Source: Paractinoplanes lichenicola
GTDB lineage: Bacteria > Actinomycetota > Actinomycetes > Mycobacteriales > Micromonosporaceae
NCBI RefSeq assembly: GCF_016785085.1
Contig: NZ_JAENHO010000005.1
Span: forward strand, 496,001-560,000
DNA length: 64,000 nucleotides
Reading direction: 5' to 3'
The notes below the pieces were generated by a model, which had not been told where the DNA came from, ran no database searches, and saw only the letters and a list, made by a program, of their open reading frames with translations. Made by a program: the position numbers and the translations under genes. Each line of letters begins with the position of its first letter. Positions within the stretch are counted from its first letter, which is position 1. This document shows positions 1 to 7,171 of the stretch, one piece after another.

Positions 1-180
1 GGCGTCGCTGACAGTAAGAGCTGCATACCGTGTCAGATCGGCGTCTTGCGGCAGGAACCCCCGCGAGGTGCCCACAAACTTCGCAAACCGCATTCCCCGT
101 ACGCCCGGGAACGCGATCCGGAACATCGCCGCCCCGATCCGCCGTCGCGGCACCCGCCAGACGTGCAGGGTGACCGGCAT
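1..180 (-). CDS. CrtA-like (spheroidene monooxygenase family) protein, N-terminal 60 codons only
   Basis: The reverse complement reads as an open frame from an ATG (start codon at 180-178) to the window edge, so only the first 60 residues are present. The segment begins MPVTLHVWRVPRRR and continues with GMRFAKFVGTS and LPQDADLTRYAALTV. This pattern (HVWRVP, then RFAKLLGT, then DADL-x-R) is what I recall from actinobacterial proteins annotated as spheroidene-monooxygenase-like (CrtA family). The start overlaps the stop of the upstream YbaK gene by one base (TGATG), so the two are probably translationally coupled. The substrate cannot be inferred; the family name does not show that this strain makes spheroidene. 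Confidence 0.55.
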   Translation of the reverse strand, partial: MPVTLHVWRVPRRRIGAAMFRIAFPGVRGMRFAKFVGTSRGFLPQDADLTRYAALTVSDA

Positions 181-668
181 CAGGCCACGTCGGCGGGGGT
201 GCCGTCGGTGACGCGAACCAGCTCGGCGTACGTGATCGGAAACACCGCCTGCGGCACGCCGCCCGCCGCCCAGACGTCGCGATACCGCTCCAGCGCCGTG
301 TCGACCAGGGTCCGTACGGGCTTGGGGTGTCCCAGCGGCGCCACCCCGCCGATCGCCTGCCCGGTGTGCTCGCGGACGAACTCGGGGGTGGCCCGCTTGA
401 GCCTGGCCACGCCCAGCGACGCCGCGACCTTGGCCGTGTCGACCCGGTGCGCGCCCGACGTGAGCACGAGCAGCGGCTCCCCGTCGGCGTCGAAGATCAG
501 CGAGTTGGCGATCTGGCCCACCTCGATGCACAGGGCCTCGGCGGCGGCCGCCGCGGTGTGCGCGGCCGCGTCCAGGATGATCACCAGGGACGGCGCGTCG
601 TCGGCGGTGCGCGCGCCCGCGGCCTCCAGGGCGTCCTGCACGGCGATGACGTTGGGGTGTTCTCTCAC
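180..668 (-). CDS. YbaK/EbsC-type aminoacyl-tRNA deacylase
   Basis: A 162-residue protein made of one YbaK/ProRS-editing (tRNA_edit) domain. Family members hydrolyse mischarged aminoacyl-tRNAs such as Cys- or Ala-tRNA(Pro) in the cytoplasm. Supporting motifs are IANSLIFDADGEPLLVLTSG in the first half, HRVDTAKVA (the family's conserved basic residue region) near residue 75, and TGQAIGGVAPLGHPKP near residue 104, the usual TG-x-x-x-GG-x-x-P-x-G signature. Length is normal for a free-standing YbaK protein. The start is GTG at 668, with a GGGGAG-type ribosome site about 10 nt upstream on the minus strand. The downstream CrtA-like gene overlaps it by one base. The exact tRNA specificity cannot be read from the sequence. 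Confidence 0.88.
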   Translation of the reverse strand: MREHPNVIAVQDALEAAGARTADDAPSLVIILDAAAHTAAAAAEALCIEVGQIANSLIFDADGEPLLVLTSGAHRVDTAKVAASLGVARLKRATPEFVREHTGQAIGGVAPLGHPKPVRTLVDTALERYRDVWAAGGVPQAVFPITYAELVRVTDGTPADVA

Positions 669-720
669 CAGCCCATTCTCCCCGCTTGGCCCGTTGCCGG
701 CGCGAGCGGGAGGCCCGTTC

Positions 721-2001
721 TCACCACCCGAACCGTTCCCGGTGCAGGCGGGCCGGGGGCACGCCGACCGCGCGGGCGGCCCGGAACACCGAGGCGGCCC
801 AGGCGTCGGGCCCGCAGACGTACACGTCGTGACCGGCGATGTCGGGCGACAGGACGCGTAGGGCGCCGGCGTCGTCGTGGTCCGCGTACTCGGCGGGCAG
901 CCACGACCCGGCCTCGGCGCGCGGCCCGACCAGCGGCACCAGCCGCACCCCGCGGTGCTCGGCCAGCCACTCGAGCTCGCTCAGGAACGCCACCTCGTGC
1001 GGATGGCGGGTGCGATAGACGAGCGTGGCCTGGCCGGGGGCGTACGGGAGGTCCCACAGCAGCGCCAGCAGCGGCGTCACCCCGACCCCGCAGGCCAGCA
1101 TGGTCACCGGCCCGCCCGCATAGGTGGCCGCGGTCATCCGCCCGTACGGGCCCTCGATCAGCACCCGGGTGCCGGGCCGCAGCGCCGCCACCCGCGAGCT
1201 GCCGTCGCCCACGACCTTGACCGTGATCCGCAACGCGTCGCTGCGCGGCGGGCCGGACAGCGAGAACGGGTTGCCGCGCAGCGATCCCCGGCCGTCGAGG
1301 AAACGCCACACGAAGAACTGACCCGCCCGTACGGGAAGCCGGTCGAGACGCCGCCCGCTCAGATAGACCGACACCAGGCCGGGCGCCTCGGGGTCGACGT
1401 GCTCGACGATGAGCCGGTGCCGCAGCGTGCGCCACACCGGCAGGCCGAGCCGGAAGACGAGCGCCGAGCCCGCGGCCACGACGTACAGGCTCCACCAGTA
1501 CGCGCGGGCGAGCGGCGAGCGGAAGTCACTGCCCAGCAGCAGCATGTGCGGCAGGGCCAGCCCGACGCCCAGGTAGGCGTACAGGTGCAGCAGATGCCAC
1601 GACTCGTAACGCATCCGCCGGCGCACCAGCCGCGCCGACGTGACCACGACCAGGATCAACGCGGCCAGCGCGGCCAGGGCCCAGGGCATCCCGGGTTCGG
1701 TGATCAGCTGCGGCCAGGGCTCTCTTTTCCCGTACGCGATGACGGCGAGCCCGACGTGCGCCAGCAGCAGCTGGAACGAGGCGAAGCCGGTCCACCGGTG
1801 CCAGCGGGCCAGCGTGTCCTGGCCGTACGCCCGCTCGATCCACGGGATGCGGGCCATCAGCACGACCTGGAGCAGCAGCAGGTCGGCCGACCACAGCGCG
1901 GCCAGCCGTCCCCACGCGGCCACTCCGCCGGGCGCGTCGCCCAGGCCCGCCGTCCACAGTGCTGTGACGACGAGCAAGGAGAGGGCCGCGGCTTTCCGCA
2001 C
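721..2001 (-). CDS. Ferric-reductase-like transmembrane flavoprotein (FAD/NAD(P)H oxidoreductase)
   Basis: A 426-residue membrane oxidoreductase. Residues 1-195 form about six hydrophobic helices with paired histidines (RWHRWTGF, LLLAHVG, SWHLLHLY, ALPHMLLL) that fit the haem-binding ferric-reductase-like domain. Residues 205-300 are the FAD-binding barrel with the flavin motif GNPFSLSG. Residues 300-426 are the NAD(P)-binding domain with ACGVGVTPLLALL and the terminal VYVCGPDAW; the protein ends in ERFGW, a typical C-terminus for this family. It should pass electrons from NAD(P)H through FAD across the membrane to haem. The start is GTG at 2001. It stands apart from its neighbours (52 bp to ybaK, 75 bp to the SDR). 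The acceptor, whether ferric iron, oxygen or another molecule, is unknown. Confidence 0.85.
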   Translation of the reverse strand: MRKAAALSLLVVTALWTAGLGDAPGGVAAWGRLAALWSADLLLLQVVLMARIPWIERAYGQDTLARWHRWTGFASFQLLLAHVGLAVIAYGKREPWPQLITEPGMPWALAALAALILVVVTSARLVRRRMRYESWHLLHLYAYLGVGLALPHMLLLGSDFRSPLARAYWWSLYVVAAGSALVFRLGLPVWRTLRHRLIVEHVDPEAPGLVSVYLSGRRLDRLPVRAGQFFVWRFLDGRGSLRGNPFSLSGPPRSDALRITVKVVGDGSSRVAALRPGTRVLIEGPYGRMTAATYAGGPVTMLACGVGVTPLLALLWDLPYAPGQATLVYRTRHPHEVAFLSELEWLAEHRGVRLVPLVGPRAEAGSWLPAEYADHDDAGALRVLSPDIAGHDVYVCGPDAWAASVFRAARAVGVPPARLHRERFGW

Positions 2002-2076
2002 GAGCCGAGACCGTACGTTTCCGCAGGCCCCGGCGGCAGGGTTGTGTTGACAACCCCTCGCTTTCCCGGTTTTCGG

Positions 2077-2871
2077 TTATTCCCGTACGCCGGTGGCCTC
2101 GGCACTCGCGTCCCACAGCCGCGCCGCGAGGGCCGGGTCGGCGGCGTGCCGGGCGGGCGTCTTGACCTCGTGCCCGACGTAGTAGGCCCCATCGACCAGG
2201 TGATCGTTGGTCGCCAGCCAGGTCAGCAACGCGCCGGCCTTCTCCGGCGTGACCAGGAAGGGCGCGTACTTGTAGAAGAACCGGGTGACCTTGCCCGCCC
2301 CGAAGTTGGTGCGCACCACGCCGGGGTGGAACGAGACGCTGGTGATCTCGGGCCAGCGCCGGGCGGCCTCCGCCGCGAACAGGATGTTGGCCGCCTTGGC
2401 CGCGCCGTAGGCCGGGAACGAGCTCCACCGGGCCGGGTCGCCCACGAGATCGGCCGGGTCGGGGGCGCCGCGCATGTGGGCCCGCGAGGCCGTGCCGATC
2501 ACCGTGCCGCCGCTCAGCCGGTCGCGCAGCAGATGCGTGAGCAGGAACGAGGCCAGGTGGTTGCCCTGGATCGTCGCCTCGAAACCGTCCTTCGTACGCC
2601 GGTAGTGCTCGACCATGCCGCCCGCGTTGTTGGCCAGCACGTCGATCTTCGGGTACGCCTCCCGCAGCCGGGCGGCCAGATCGCGTACCTGGTCGAGGTC
2701 CTCGAAGTCGGCCCGGAACGTCTGCGCGTCCCGGACCCTGCGGGCGGCCGCCGCCAGGCGCTCGGGCGTGCGGCCGACCAGCGCGACCTCGTGCCCGGCG
2801 GCGGCGAGCTGCTCGGCTGCGGCCAGGCCGACCCCGGAGCTCGCGCCGGTGATCACGATGGTCCGGGGCAT
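2077..2871 (-). CDS. Short-chain dehydrogenase/reductase (SDR)
   Basis: A 264-residue classical SDR. The N-terminus carries the Rossmann glycine motif in TIVITGASSGVG (residues 4-15). NNAGG, the structural NNAG motif, sits near residue 85. The catalytic set is GTAS around residue 126 and YGAAK around residue 151, i.e. the Y-x-x-x-K pair. The ordering matches retinol-dehydrogenase-like or oxidoreductase SDRs that use NADP(H); the substrate is unknown. It is transcribed divergently from the MarR-GNAT gene, with only 35 bp between the two start codons, so that regulator may act on both. The start is ATG at 2871. Confidence 0.9.
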   Translation of the reverse strand: MPRTIVITGASSGVGLAAAEQLAAAGHEVALVGRTPERLAAAARRVRDAQTFRADFEDLDQVRDLAARLREAYPKIDVLANNAGGMVEHYRRTKDGFEATIQGNHLASFLLTHLLRDRLSGGTVIGTASRAHMRGAPDPADLVGDPARWSSFPAYGAAKAANILFAAEAARRWPEITSVSFHPGVVRTNFGAGKVTRFFYKYAPFLVTPEKAGALLTWLATNDHLVDGAYYVGHEVKTPARHAADPALAARLWDASAEATGVRE

Positions 2872-2906
2872 GCGGTCCTCCTTTTCTCTGACTAAGGTCA
2901 GAGATT

Positions 2907-3770
2907 GTGGATCAGATCGAACAGGTGCGGGACTTCAACCGGTACTACACGCGACGTCTCGGCGTCCTCACCGATCATTACCTGGGGCAGGGCCGGCCGC
3001 TCGGCGAGGCGCGCCTGCTGTTCGAGATCGGCGCCGGGGCCGACCTGCGCACGCTGCGGACCCGGCTGGGGCTCGACTCGGGCTACCTGAGCCGGCTGCT
3101 GCGCTCGCTCGGCGGCCAGGGGCTGGTCACGGTCGGCCCCAGCCCCGCCGACGGCCGCGTGCGCATCGCCACCCTGACCGAGGCCGGGCGGCGCGAACGG
3201 GACGATCTGGAAGCCCGGTCGCGGGAGAGCGTCGCCGCGCTGCTCGGGCCGCTGACGGCAGCACAGCGGGAGCAGTTGATCGAGGCGCAGGGGCGGGTCC
3301 GGCGGCTGCTGCGCCTGGCCGCGGTGACGGTGGACGCGGTGCCCGATGACGATCCCGATGTGCGGGGCTGCCTCACCGCGTACGGGAAGGAACTGGGTCT
3401 TCGCTTTCCCGAGGGCTATGACCCGGCCGCTCTGACCGCGCCGGGGACGCTGGCTTCCGGGACCATGCTGCTGGCCCGTGAGGAGGGCAGGCCGGTCGGG
3501 TGTGGTTTGTGGATTTTGTCGGGCTCGTTCGCCGAGATCCGCCATCTCTGGGTGAGCCCGGCCGCCCGCGGCTACGGGCTGGGCGCGCGGCTGCTGCGCG
3601 AGCTCGAACAGGACGCGGCCGCCCACGGCGTCACCACGCTGCGGCTGGGCACCCACACCGCGCTGACCGAGGCGATCGCCCTCTACCGCCGGGCCGGCTA
3701 TCGCGAGATTCCGTCCTACGACGCCTCGCCGTACAACCAGCTCTCCTTCGAGAAAGGACTAGTACTTTAG
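2907..3770 (+). CDS. MarR-type regulator fused to a GNAT acetyltransferase
   Basis: A 287-residue two-domain protein. Residues 1 to about 145 form a MarR winged helix (LGLDSGYLSRLLRSLGGQGL is the recognition region, ADGRVRIATLTEAGR the wing). Residues 150-287 form a GNAT N-acetyltransferase with the acetyl-CoA loop in ARGYGLGARLL (R-G-x-G-x-G type) and a C-terminal AIALYRRAGY segment. This MarR-GNAT architecture is common in bacteria. The GTG start at 2907 lies 8 nt after TAAGGT (2893-2898), a good -10 hexamer, so the mRNA is probably leaderless. It is divergent from the SDR gene with a 35-bp shared promoter region. The DNA target and acetyl acceptor are unknown. Confidence 0.88.
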   Translation: MDQIEQVRDFNRYYTRRLGVLTDHYLGQGRPLGEARLLFEIGAGADLRTLRTRLGLDSGYLSRLLRSLGGQGLVTVGPSPADGRVRIATLTEAGRRERDDLEARSRESVAALLGPLTAAQREQLIEAQGRVRRLLRLAAVTVDAVPDDDPDVRGCLTAYGKELGLRFPEGYDPAALTAPGTLASGTMLLAREEGRPVGCGLWILSGSFAEIRHLWVSPAARGYGLGARLLRELEQDAAAHGVTTLRLGTHTALTEAIALYRRAGYREIPSYDASPYNQLSFEKGLVL

Positions 3771-3809
3771 GCCGGTCCGGTTCGGCCGCATCCTTCGTAC
3801 GATCGGGGC

Positions 3810-4916
3810 GTGCGCGAGCTTCTCCGCTCGGTGTGGCGGGATCCCCGGTTTCCCGGCGCGCCCGTCCGCGTCTGGCGCGACTGGGTGCTCCTGGGCGTCA
3901 TCGTCGTGGCCACCGTGCTCGAGGGTGTGCTGACTCGGGCGTATCCCGGCCTGATCCTCGGGCTGCTGCTGGCCCCGACCGTGCTCTGGCGGCGCACCCA
4001 CCCGCTGGTCGTGGTCGTGATCGCCTTCGTGACGTGCTTCGTGTGGCTGCCCCAGCCCGAGAACGGCTCGCTGGCGTACCTGCTGATCCTTCCGTACGCG
4101 CTGTTCCGCTGGGGCTCCGGCCGCGAGTCGGTGATCGGCGGCGCGCTGATCCTGGCCAAGATCGTGGCCTCGGCCGTCATCGGCGAGATCACCGCGTCCG
4201 ACATGCTCCTCGGGTTCGTCGCCATGATCGCGGCGTTCGCGCTGGCCACCACGTTCCGCTATCGCGCGCGGCTGCTCGACCGCCGGCTCGGCGAGGCCAA
4301 GCTGCGCGAACGCGAACGGCTGGCCCGCGACCTGCACGACACCGTGGCCCACCACGTCTCGGCGATGGCCATCCGGGCCCAGGCCGGCATCGCGGTGGCC
4401 CAGCGCCGGCCCGAGGCCGCGGTCGACGCGCTGCGGCTCATCGAGGCCGAGGCCAAGAGCGCCCTGGCCGAGATGCGCACGATGGTGCGGGCCCTGCGCC
4501 ACGCCCAGGAGGCCGACCTCGAGCCCAGCCCCGGCCTGACCGAGCTGCCCCGCCTCGCCGGGCGGTCGCCGACCGGCCCGGTCGTCGAGGTCGAGCTGGC
4601 CGGCGACCTCGACGACGTCCCGGCCACGGTCGGCACGGCCATCTATCGGCTCGCCCAGGAATCGGTGACCAACGCCCGGCGGCACGCCCGCCAGGCCACG
4701 CGGATCGAGGTGCGGGTGACCGCCGACGACGGTTTCGTCCGCCTGCAGGTCAACGACGACGGGCTCGGCGCGCACGGGGGCGGGTCGCCGGGGTTCGGGC
4801 TGGTCGGCATGAGCGAACGCGCGGGCCTGCTCGGCGGCACGTGCGAGGCCGGCCCCGCGCCCGGCCGCGGCTGGACGGTCACCGCCGCGCTGCCCCGCAC
4901 CGGAGTGGCCGCCTAG
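3810..4916 (+). CDS. NarL-family sensor histidine kinase (HisKA_3)
   Basis: A 368-residue membrane kinase. Residues 25-148 contain four to five hydrophobic segments and no obvious extracytoplasmic sensor domain. The dimerisation/phospho-acceptor motif ARDLHDTVAHHVSAM places the phospho-histidine at H176. The ATPase region has the N box in AQESVTNARRHA and the G boxes in NDDGLGAHGGG and GFGLVGMSERAGLLGG, followed by a short C-terminus. The domain set matches HisKA_3 kinases that partner LuxR-type regulators. The response regulator begins immediately after the stop codon, so they form one unit. The GTG start lies 6 nt after TACGAT (3798-3803), suggesting a leaderless transcript. The signal sensed is unknown. 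Confidence 0.93.
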   Translation: MRELLRSVWRDPRFPGAPVRVWRDWVLLGVIVVATVLEGVLTRAYPGLILGLLLAPTVLWRRTHPLVVVVIAFVTCFVWLPQPENGSLAYLLILPYALFRWGSGRESVIGGALILAKIVASAVIGEITASDMLLGFVAMIAAFALATTFRYRARLLDRRLGEAKLRERERLARDLHDTVAHHVSAMAIRAQAGIAVAQRRPEAAVDALRLIEAEAKSALAEMRTMVRALRHAQEADLEPSPGLTELPRLAGRSPTGPVVEVELAGDLDDVPATVGTAIYRLAQESVTNARRHARQATRIEVRVTADDGFVRLQVNDDGLGAHGGGSPGFGLVGMSERAGLLGGTCEAGPAPGRGWTVTAALPRTGVAA

Positions 4917-5579
4917 ATGAGCATTCGCGTGGTCGTCGCGGATGACCAGGAGATCGTGCGCACCGGCCTCACCATGATCCTCAACGCCGAGCCCGACATC
5001 CAGGTGGTGGGGGAGGCCGGCGACGGGCGGCGGGCCGTCGAGCTGGCCCAGCGCCTGCAGCCCGACGTGTGCCTGTTCGACATCCGCATGCCCGGCATGG
5101 ACGGCATCGAGGCCACCCGCCGCCTGGCCGGCCCGGCCGTCACCGACCCGCTCGCGGTCGTCGTCATCACCACGTTCGACCTCGACGAATACGTCTACTC
5201 GGCGCTGCGCGCGGGCGCCCGCGGCTTCCTGCTCAAGGACGCGGGCACCGACCTGCTGAGCCAGGCCGTGCACGCCGCCGCCCGCGGGGACGCGCTGATC
5301 GCCCCGAGCATCACGACACGGCTGCTCAAGGCGTTCGCCGACACGGGCCCGGCCGGGCCACCGGTCCAGCCGATCGACGCCCTCACCGACCGCGAGGAGG
5401 AGGTGCTGGTGGCGGTCGCGCGGGGGTGGACCAACGCGGAGATCGCGGCCGAGCTGCACATCAGCCTGAGCACGGTCAAGACCCACGTGACGAGCCTGAT
5501 GGCCAAGCTGGTGGTGCGGAACAGGGTGGAGATCGCGATGTGGGCGTACGAGACGGGCCGTACTTCAGGCCGGGTCTAG
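4917..5579 (+). CDS. NarL/LuxR-type response regulator
   Basis: A 220-residue response regulator and cognate partner of the upstream kinase; its ATG follows the kinase stop directly. The receiver domain (residues 1-120) has the acidic pocket in VVVADDQ and the phospho-aspartate D55 in LFDIRMPGMDG, with the conserved Thr/Lys switch region in VVVITTFD and FLLKDAG. A LuxR-type helix-turn-helix covers about residues 150-215 (LTDREEEVLVAVARG, then NAEIAAELHISLSTVKTH). Length is typical. Such pairs usually control nearby transporters or stress genes, but no obvious target lies next to it; the downstream MDR oxidoreductase begins 76 bp later. Confidence 0.95.
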   Translation: MSIRVVVADDQEIVRTGLTMILNAEPDIQVVGEAGDGRRAVELAQRLQPDVCLFDIRMPGMDGIEATRRLAGPAVTDPLAVVVITTFDLDEYVYSALRAGARGFLLKDAGTDLLSQAVHAAARGDALIAPSITTRLLKAFADTGPAGPPVQPIDALTDREEEVLVAVARGWTNAEIAAELHISLSTVKTHVTSLMAKLVVRNRVEIAMWAYETGRTSGRV

Positions 5580-5655
5580 CCTCGTTCCTCCGGCCGGTTC
5601 CGCGCTGTCCCGCGGTGGGATGATTCCGGCCCCCGGTGCGGCCGACGATCGGGGC

Positions 5656-6771
5656 ATGAAGGCGATCACGCAAGAGAAGTACGGCGTCATGGCGCTCACC
5701 GAGATCGAACCGCCGGTCTGCGAGCCGGGGACGGTCCTCGTCCGGGTGCGGGCGGCCTCGATCAACGCCCGCGACTGGCACATGCTGCGCGGCGACCCCT
5801 ATCTGGCCCGGCTCACGATGATGGGCGCACGGCGGCCGCGCACCCGGATCCGGGGCACAGACTTCGCCGGTACGGTCGAGGCGGTCGGCGCCGGCGTCGA
5901 CCGTTTCCAGCCCGGCGACGAGGTCTTCGGCGACCTGGGCGACGCGCACGGGGCATTCGCGTCCCGGGTGTGCGCCCCGGCCACGACGATCGAGTTCAAG
6001 CCGGCCGGAATCAGCTTCGCCGAGGCCGCGGCCCTGCCCCTGGCCGGCAGCACGGCGCTGATGGGCCTGCGCGACGTGGGCCGCGTACGCCCCGGCAGCC
6101 GAGTGCTGATCAACGGCGCCTCCGGCGGGGTGGGCACGTACGCCGTCCAGATCGCGAAGGCCCTGGGCGCCCACGTGACCGCGGTCTGCAGCACCCGCAA
6201 CGTCGACCTGGTCCGCTCCCTGGGCGCCGACGAGGTCATCGACTACAAGTCCCAAGACTTCGCGCAGGCCTCCGCCCCTACGGCCGCTCCCTCCTCCTCC
6301 GCCCCCACGGCCGCTCCCTCCTCCGCTTCCTCCACGACCGTTCCCTCCTCCTCCGCCTCCACGGCCGGCCCCTCCTCCGCTTCCTCCACGACCGCTTCCC
6401 CCTCCTCTGCTCCCTACGACGTGGTGTTCGACCTCGTGGGCAATCGGTCGTTGCGGGATCTGCGGCGGGTGCTGGCCCCGGGCGGCACGCTGGTGCTCTC
6501 CGGCGGCGGCACCTTCAGCGGTCGGCCCACGCTGGTCGGGCCCATGAAGCTGATCATCGGGGCGCAGCTAGCGGCGCGGTTCAGCCGGCTGCGGATGGTC
6601 GTGCTGTCGGTGCCGCCCAGCCGTGCGCTGCTGGCGGGGCTGCGCGAGCTCGTCGAGGCGGGCCGGGTCACTTCGGTGATCGACCGCACATATCCGCTGG
6701 CCGAGGTGCCCGAGGCCGTCCGTTACATGGAGACCGAGCACGTACGGGCCAAGGTCGTCATCACAGTGTGA
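5656..6771 (+). CDS. Zinc-free MDR (quinone oxidoreductase-like) with a Ser/Ala/Pro/Thr insertion
   Basis: A 371-residue NAD(P)-dependent medium-chain reductase of the quinone oxidoreductase type (GroES-like domain residues 1-120, Rossmann domain from about 125). The cofactor motif is in VLINGASGGVGTYAVQIAKA. The usual zinc-ligand cysteines are absent. I chose ATG 5656 (MKAITQEKYG) because it matches the family N-terminus; an upstream in-frame ATG at 5620 would add 12 atypical residues. Residues 206-253 are an almost pure Ser/Ala/Pro/Thr stretch placed between GADEVIDYKSQDF and YDVVFDLVGNRS, which are normally nearly adjacent. It is in frame and flanked by good family sequence, so the gene is probably intact, but the insertion lies inside the cofactor domain. 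The substrate is unknown. Confidence 0.85.
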   Translation: MKAITQEKYGVMALTEIEPPVCEPGTVLVRVRAASINARDWHMLRGDPYLARLTMMGARRPRTRIRGTDFAGTVEAVGAGVDRFQPGDEVFGDLGDAHGAFASRVCAPATTIEFKPAGISFAEAAALPLAGSTALMGLRDVGRVRPGSRVLINGASGGVGTYAVQIAKALGAHVTAVCSTRNVDLVRSLGADEVIDYKSQDFAQASAPTAAPSSSAPTAAPSSASSTTVPSSSASTAGPSSASSTTASPSSAPYDVVFDLVGNRSLRDLRRVLAPGGTLVLSGGGTFSGRPTLVGPMKLIIGAQLAARFSRLRMVVLSVPPSRALLAGLRELVEAGRVTSVIDRTYPLAEVPEAVRYMETEHVRAKVVITV

Positions 6772-6809
6772 ACTCTTCCGGCTCGGCTCACTCTCGTCGT
6801 CTTGCATTT

Positions 6810-6858
6810 TTGTCGTACGTCAGTGCTAGTCTTCTCCGTAGTTAGAACGGGTGTTCGA
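6810..6858 (+). promoter_or_regulatory. Composite DNA-damage promoter of the imu operon: PafBC-type element plus LexA box
   Basis: TTGTCGTAC (6810-6818), 8 bp, then TAGTCT (6827-6832) fits the RecA-independent damage promoter described in mycobacteria (TTGTCRGTG-N8-TANNNT, the PafBC class): the TTGTCR core, the spacing and the -10 all match, while the last three bases of the first box differ. Eleven bp further on, TAGAAC-GGGT-GTTCGA (6843-6858) matches 11 of 12 defined positions of the actinobacterial SOS box TCGAAC-N4-GTTCGA. It lies about 310 bp upstream of the HEPN gene that starts the imuA'-imuB-dnaE2 set. LexA repression of imu operons is established; the dual control is inference. Confidence 0.75.
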
Positions 6859-7043
6859 ACTACTCGAACGTCCGAGCTGACACCGGGGGCCGTGTTTCGC
6901 GGCGCGGCTCCCACAGTGCGGCACCCGCGAAGTGCCGCGCATGAGGTTCCGGGCATTCGCGGGTCCGGGGCCTTCAGACAAGGCAGGACCGTCGTCCGCT
7001 GCCCCCGACCCCCGGGTGGCGGGCGACGGACCCGCCGGCAGGT

Positions 7044-7083
7044 CCGGCCGGGTGTGGTGTGGGGAAGCTTCACACCCGGCCGG
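7044..7083 (+). other. 13-bp perfect hairpin in the long leader of the imu operon
   Basis: CCGGCCGGGTGTG (7044-7056) is the exact reverse complement of CACACCCGGCCGG (7071-7083), with a 14-nt loop. It lies in a region of about 310 nt between the LexA box and the HEPN start codon that has no convincing gene. No T tract follows, so it is not a classical terminator. It could shape translation or message stability. Nothing else in 6859-7171 looks like a gene; the in-frame ATG at 6932 would add 80 residues of unlike composition and has no ribosome site. Confidence 0.6.
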
Positions 7084-7171
7084 TCACCACCACGGGGCTG
7101 CTGCTCCTTCCTCTCCGCAGCGCCTCGGTTCGACCCGGCACGTCGGATGCGAGACACGCGAGGAGAGACAC

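Noticed and set aside
877..2895. Plus-strand ORF of 672 codons opposite the ferric-reductase and SDR genes
   Set aside because: Antisense to two genes with clear catalytic motifs; Gln/Arg/Gly-rich shadow.
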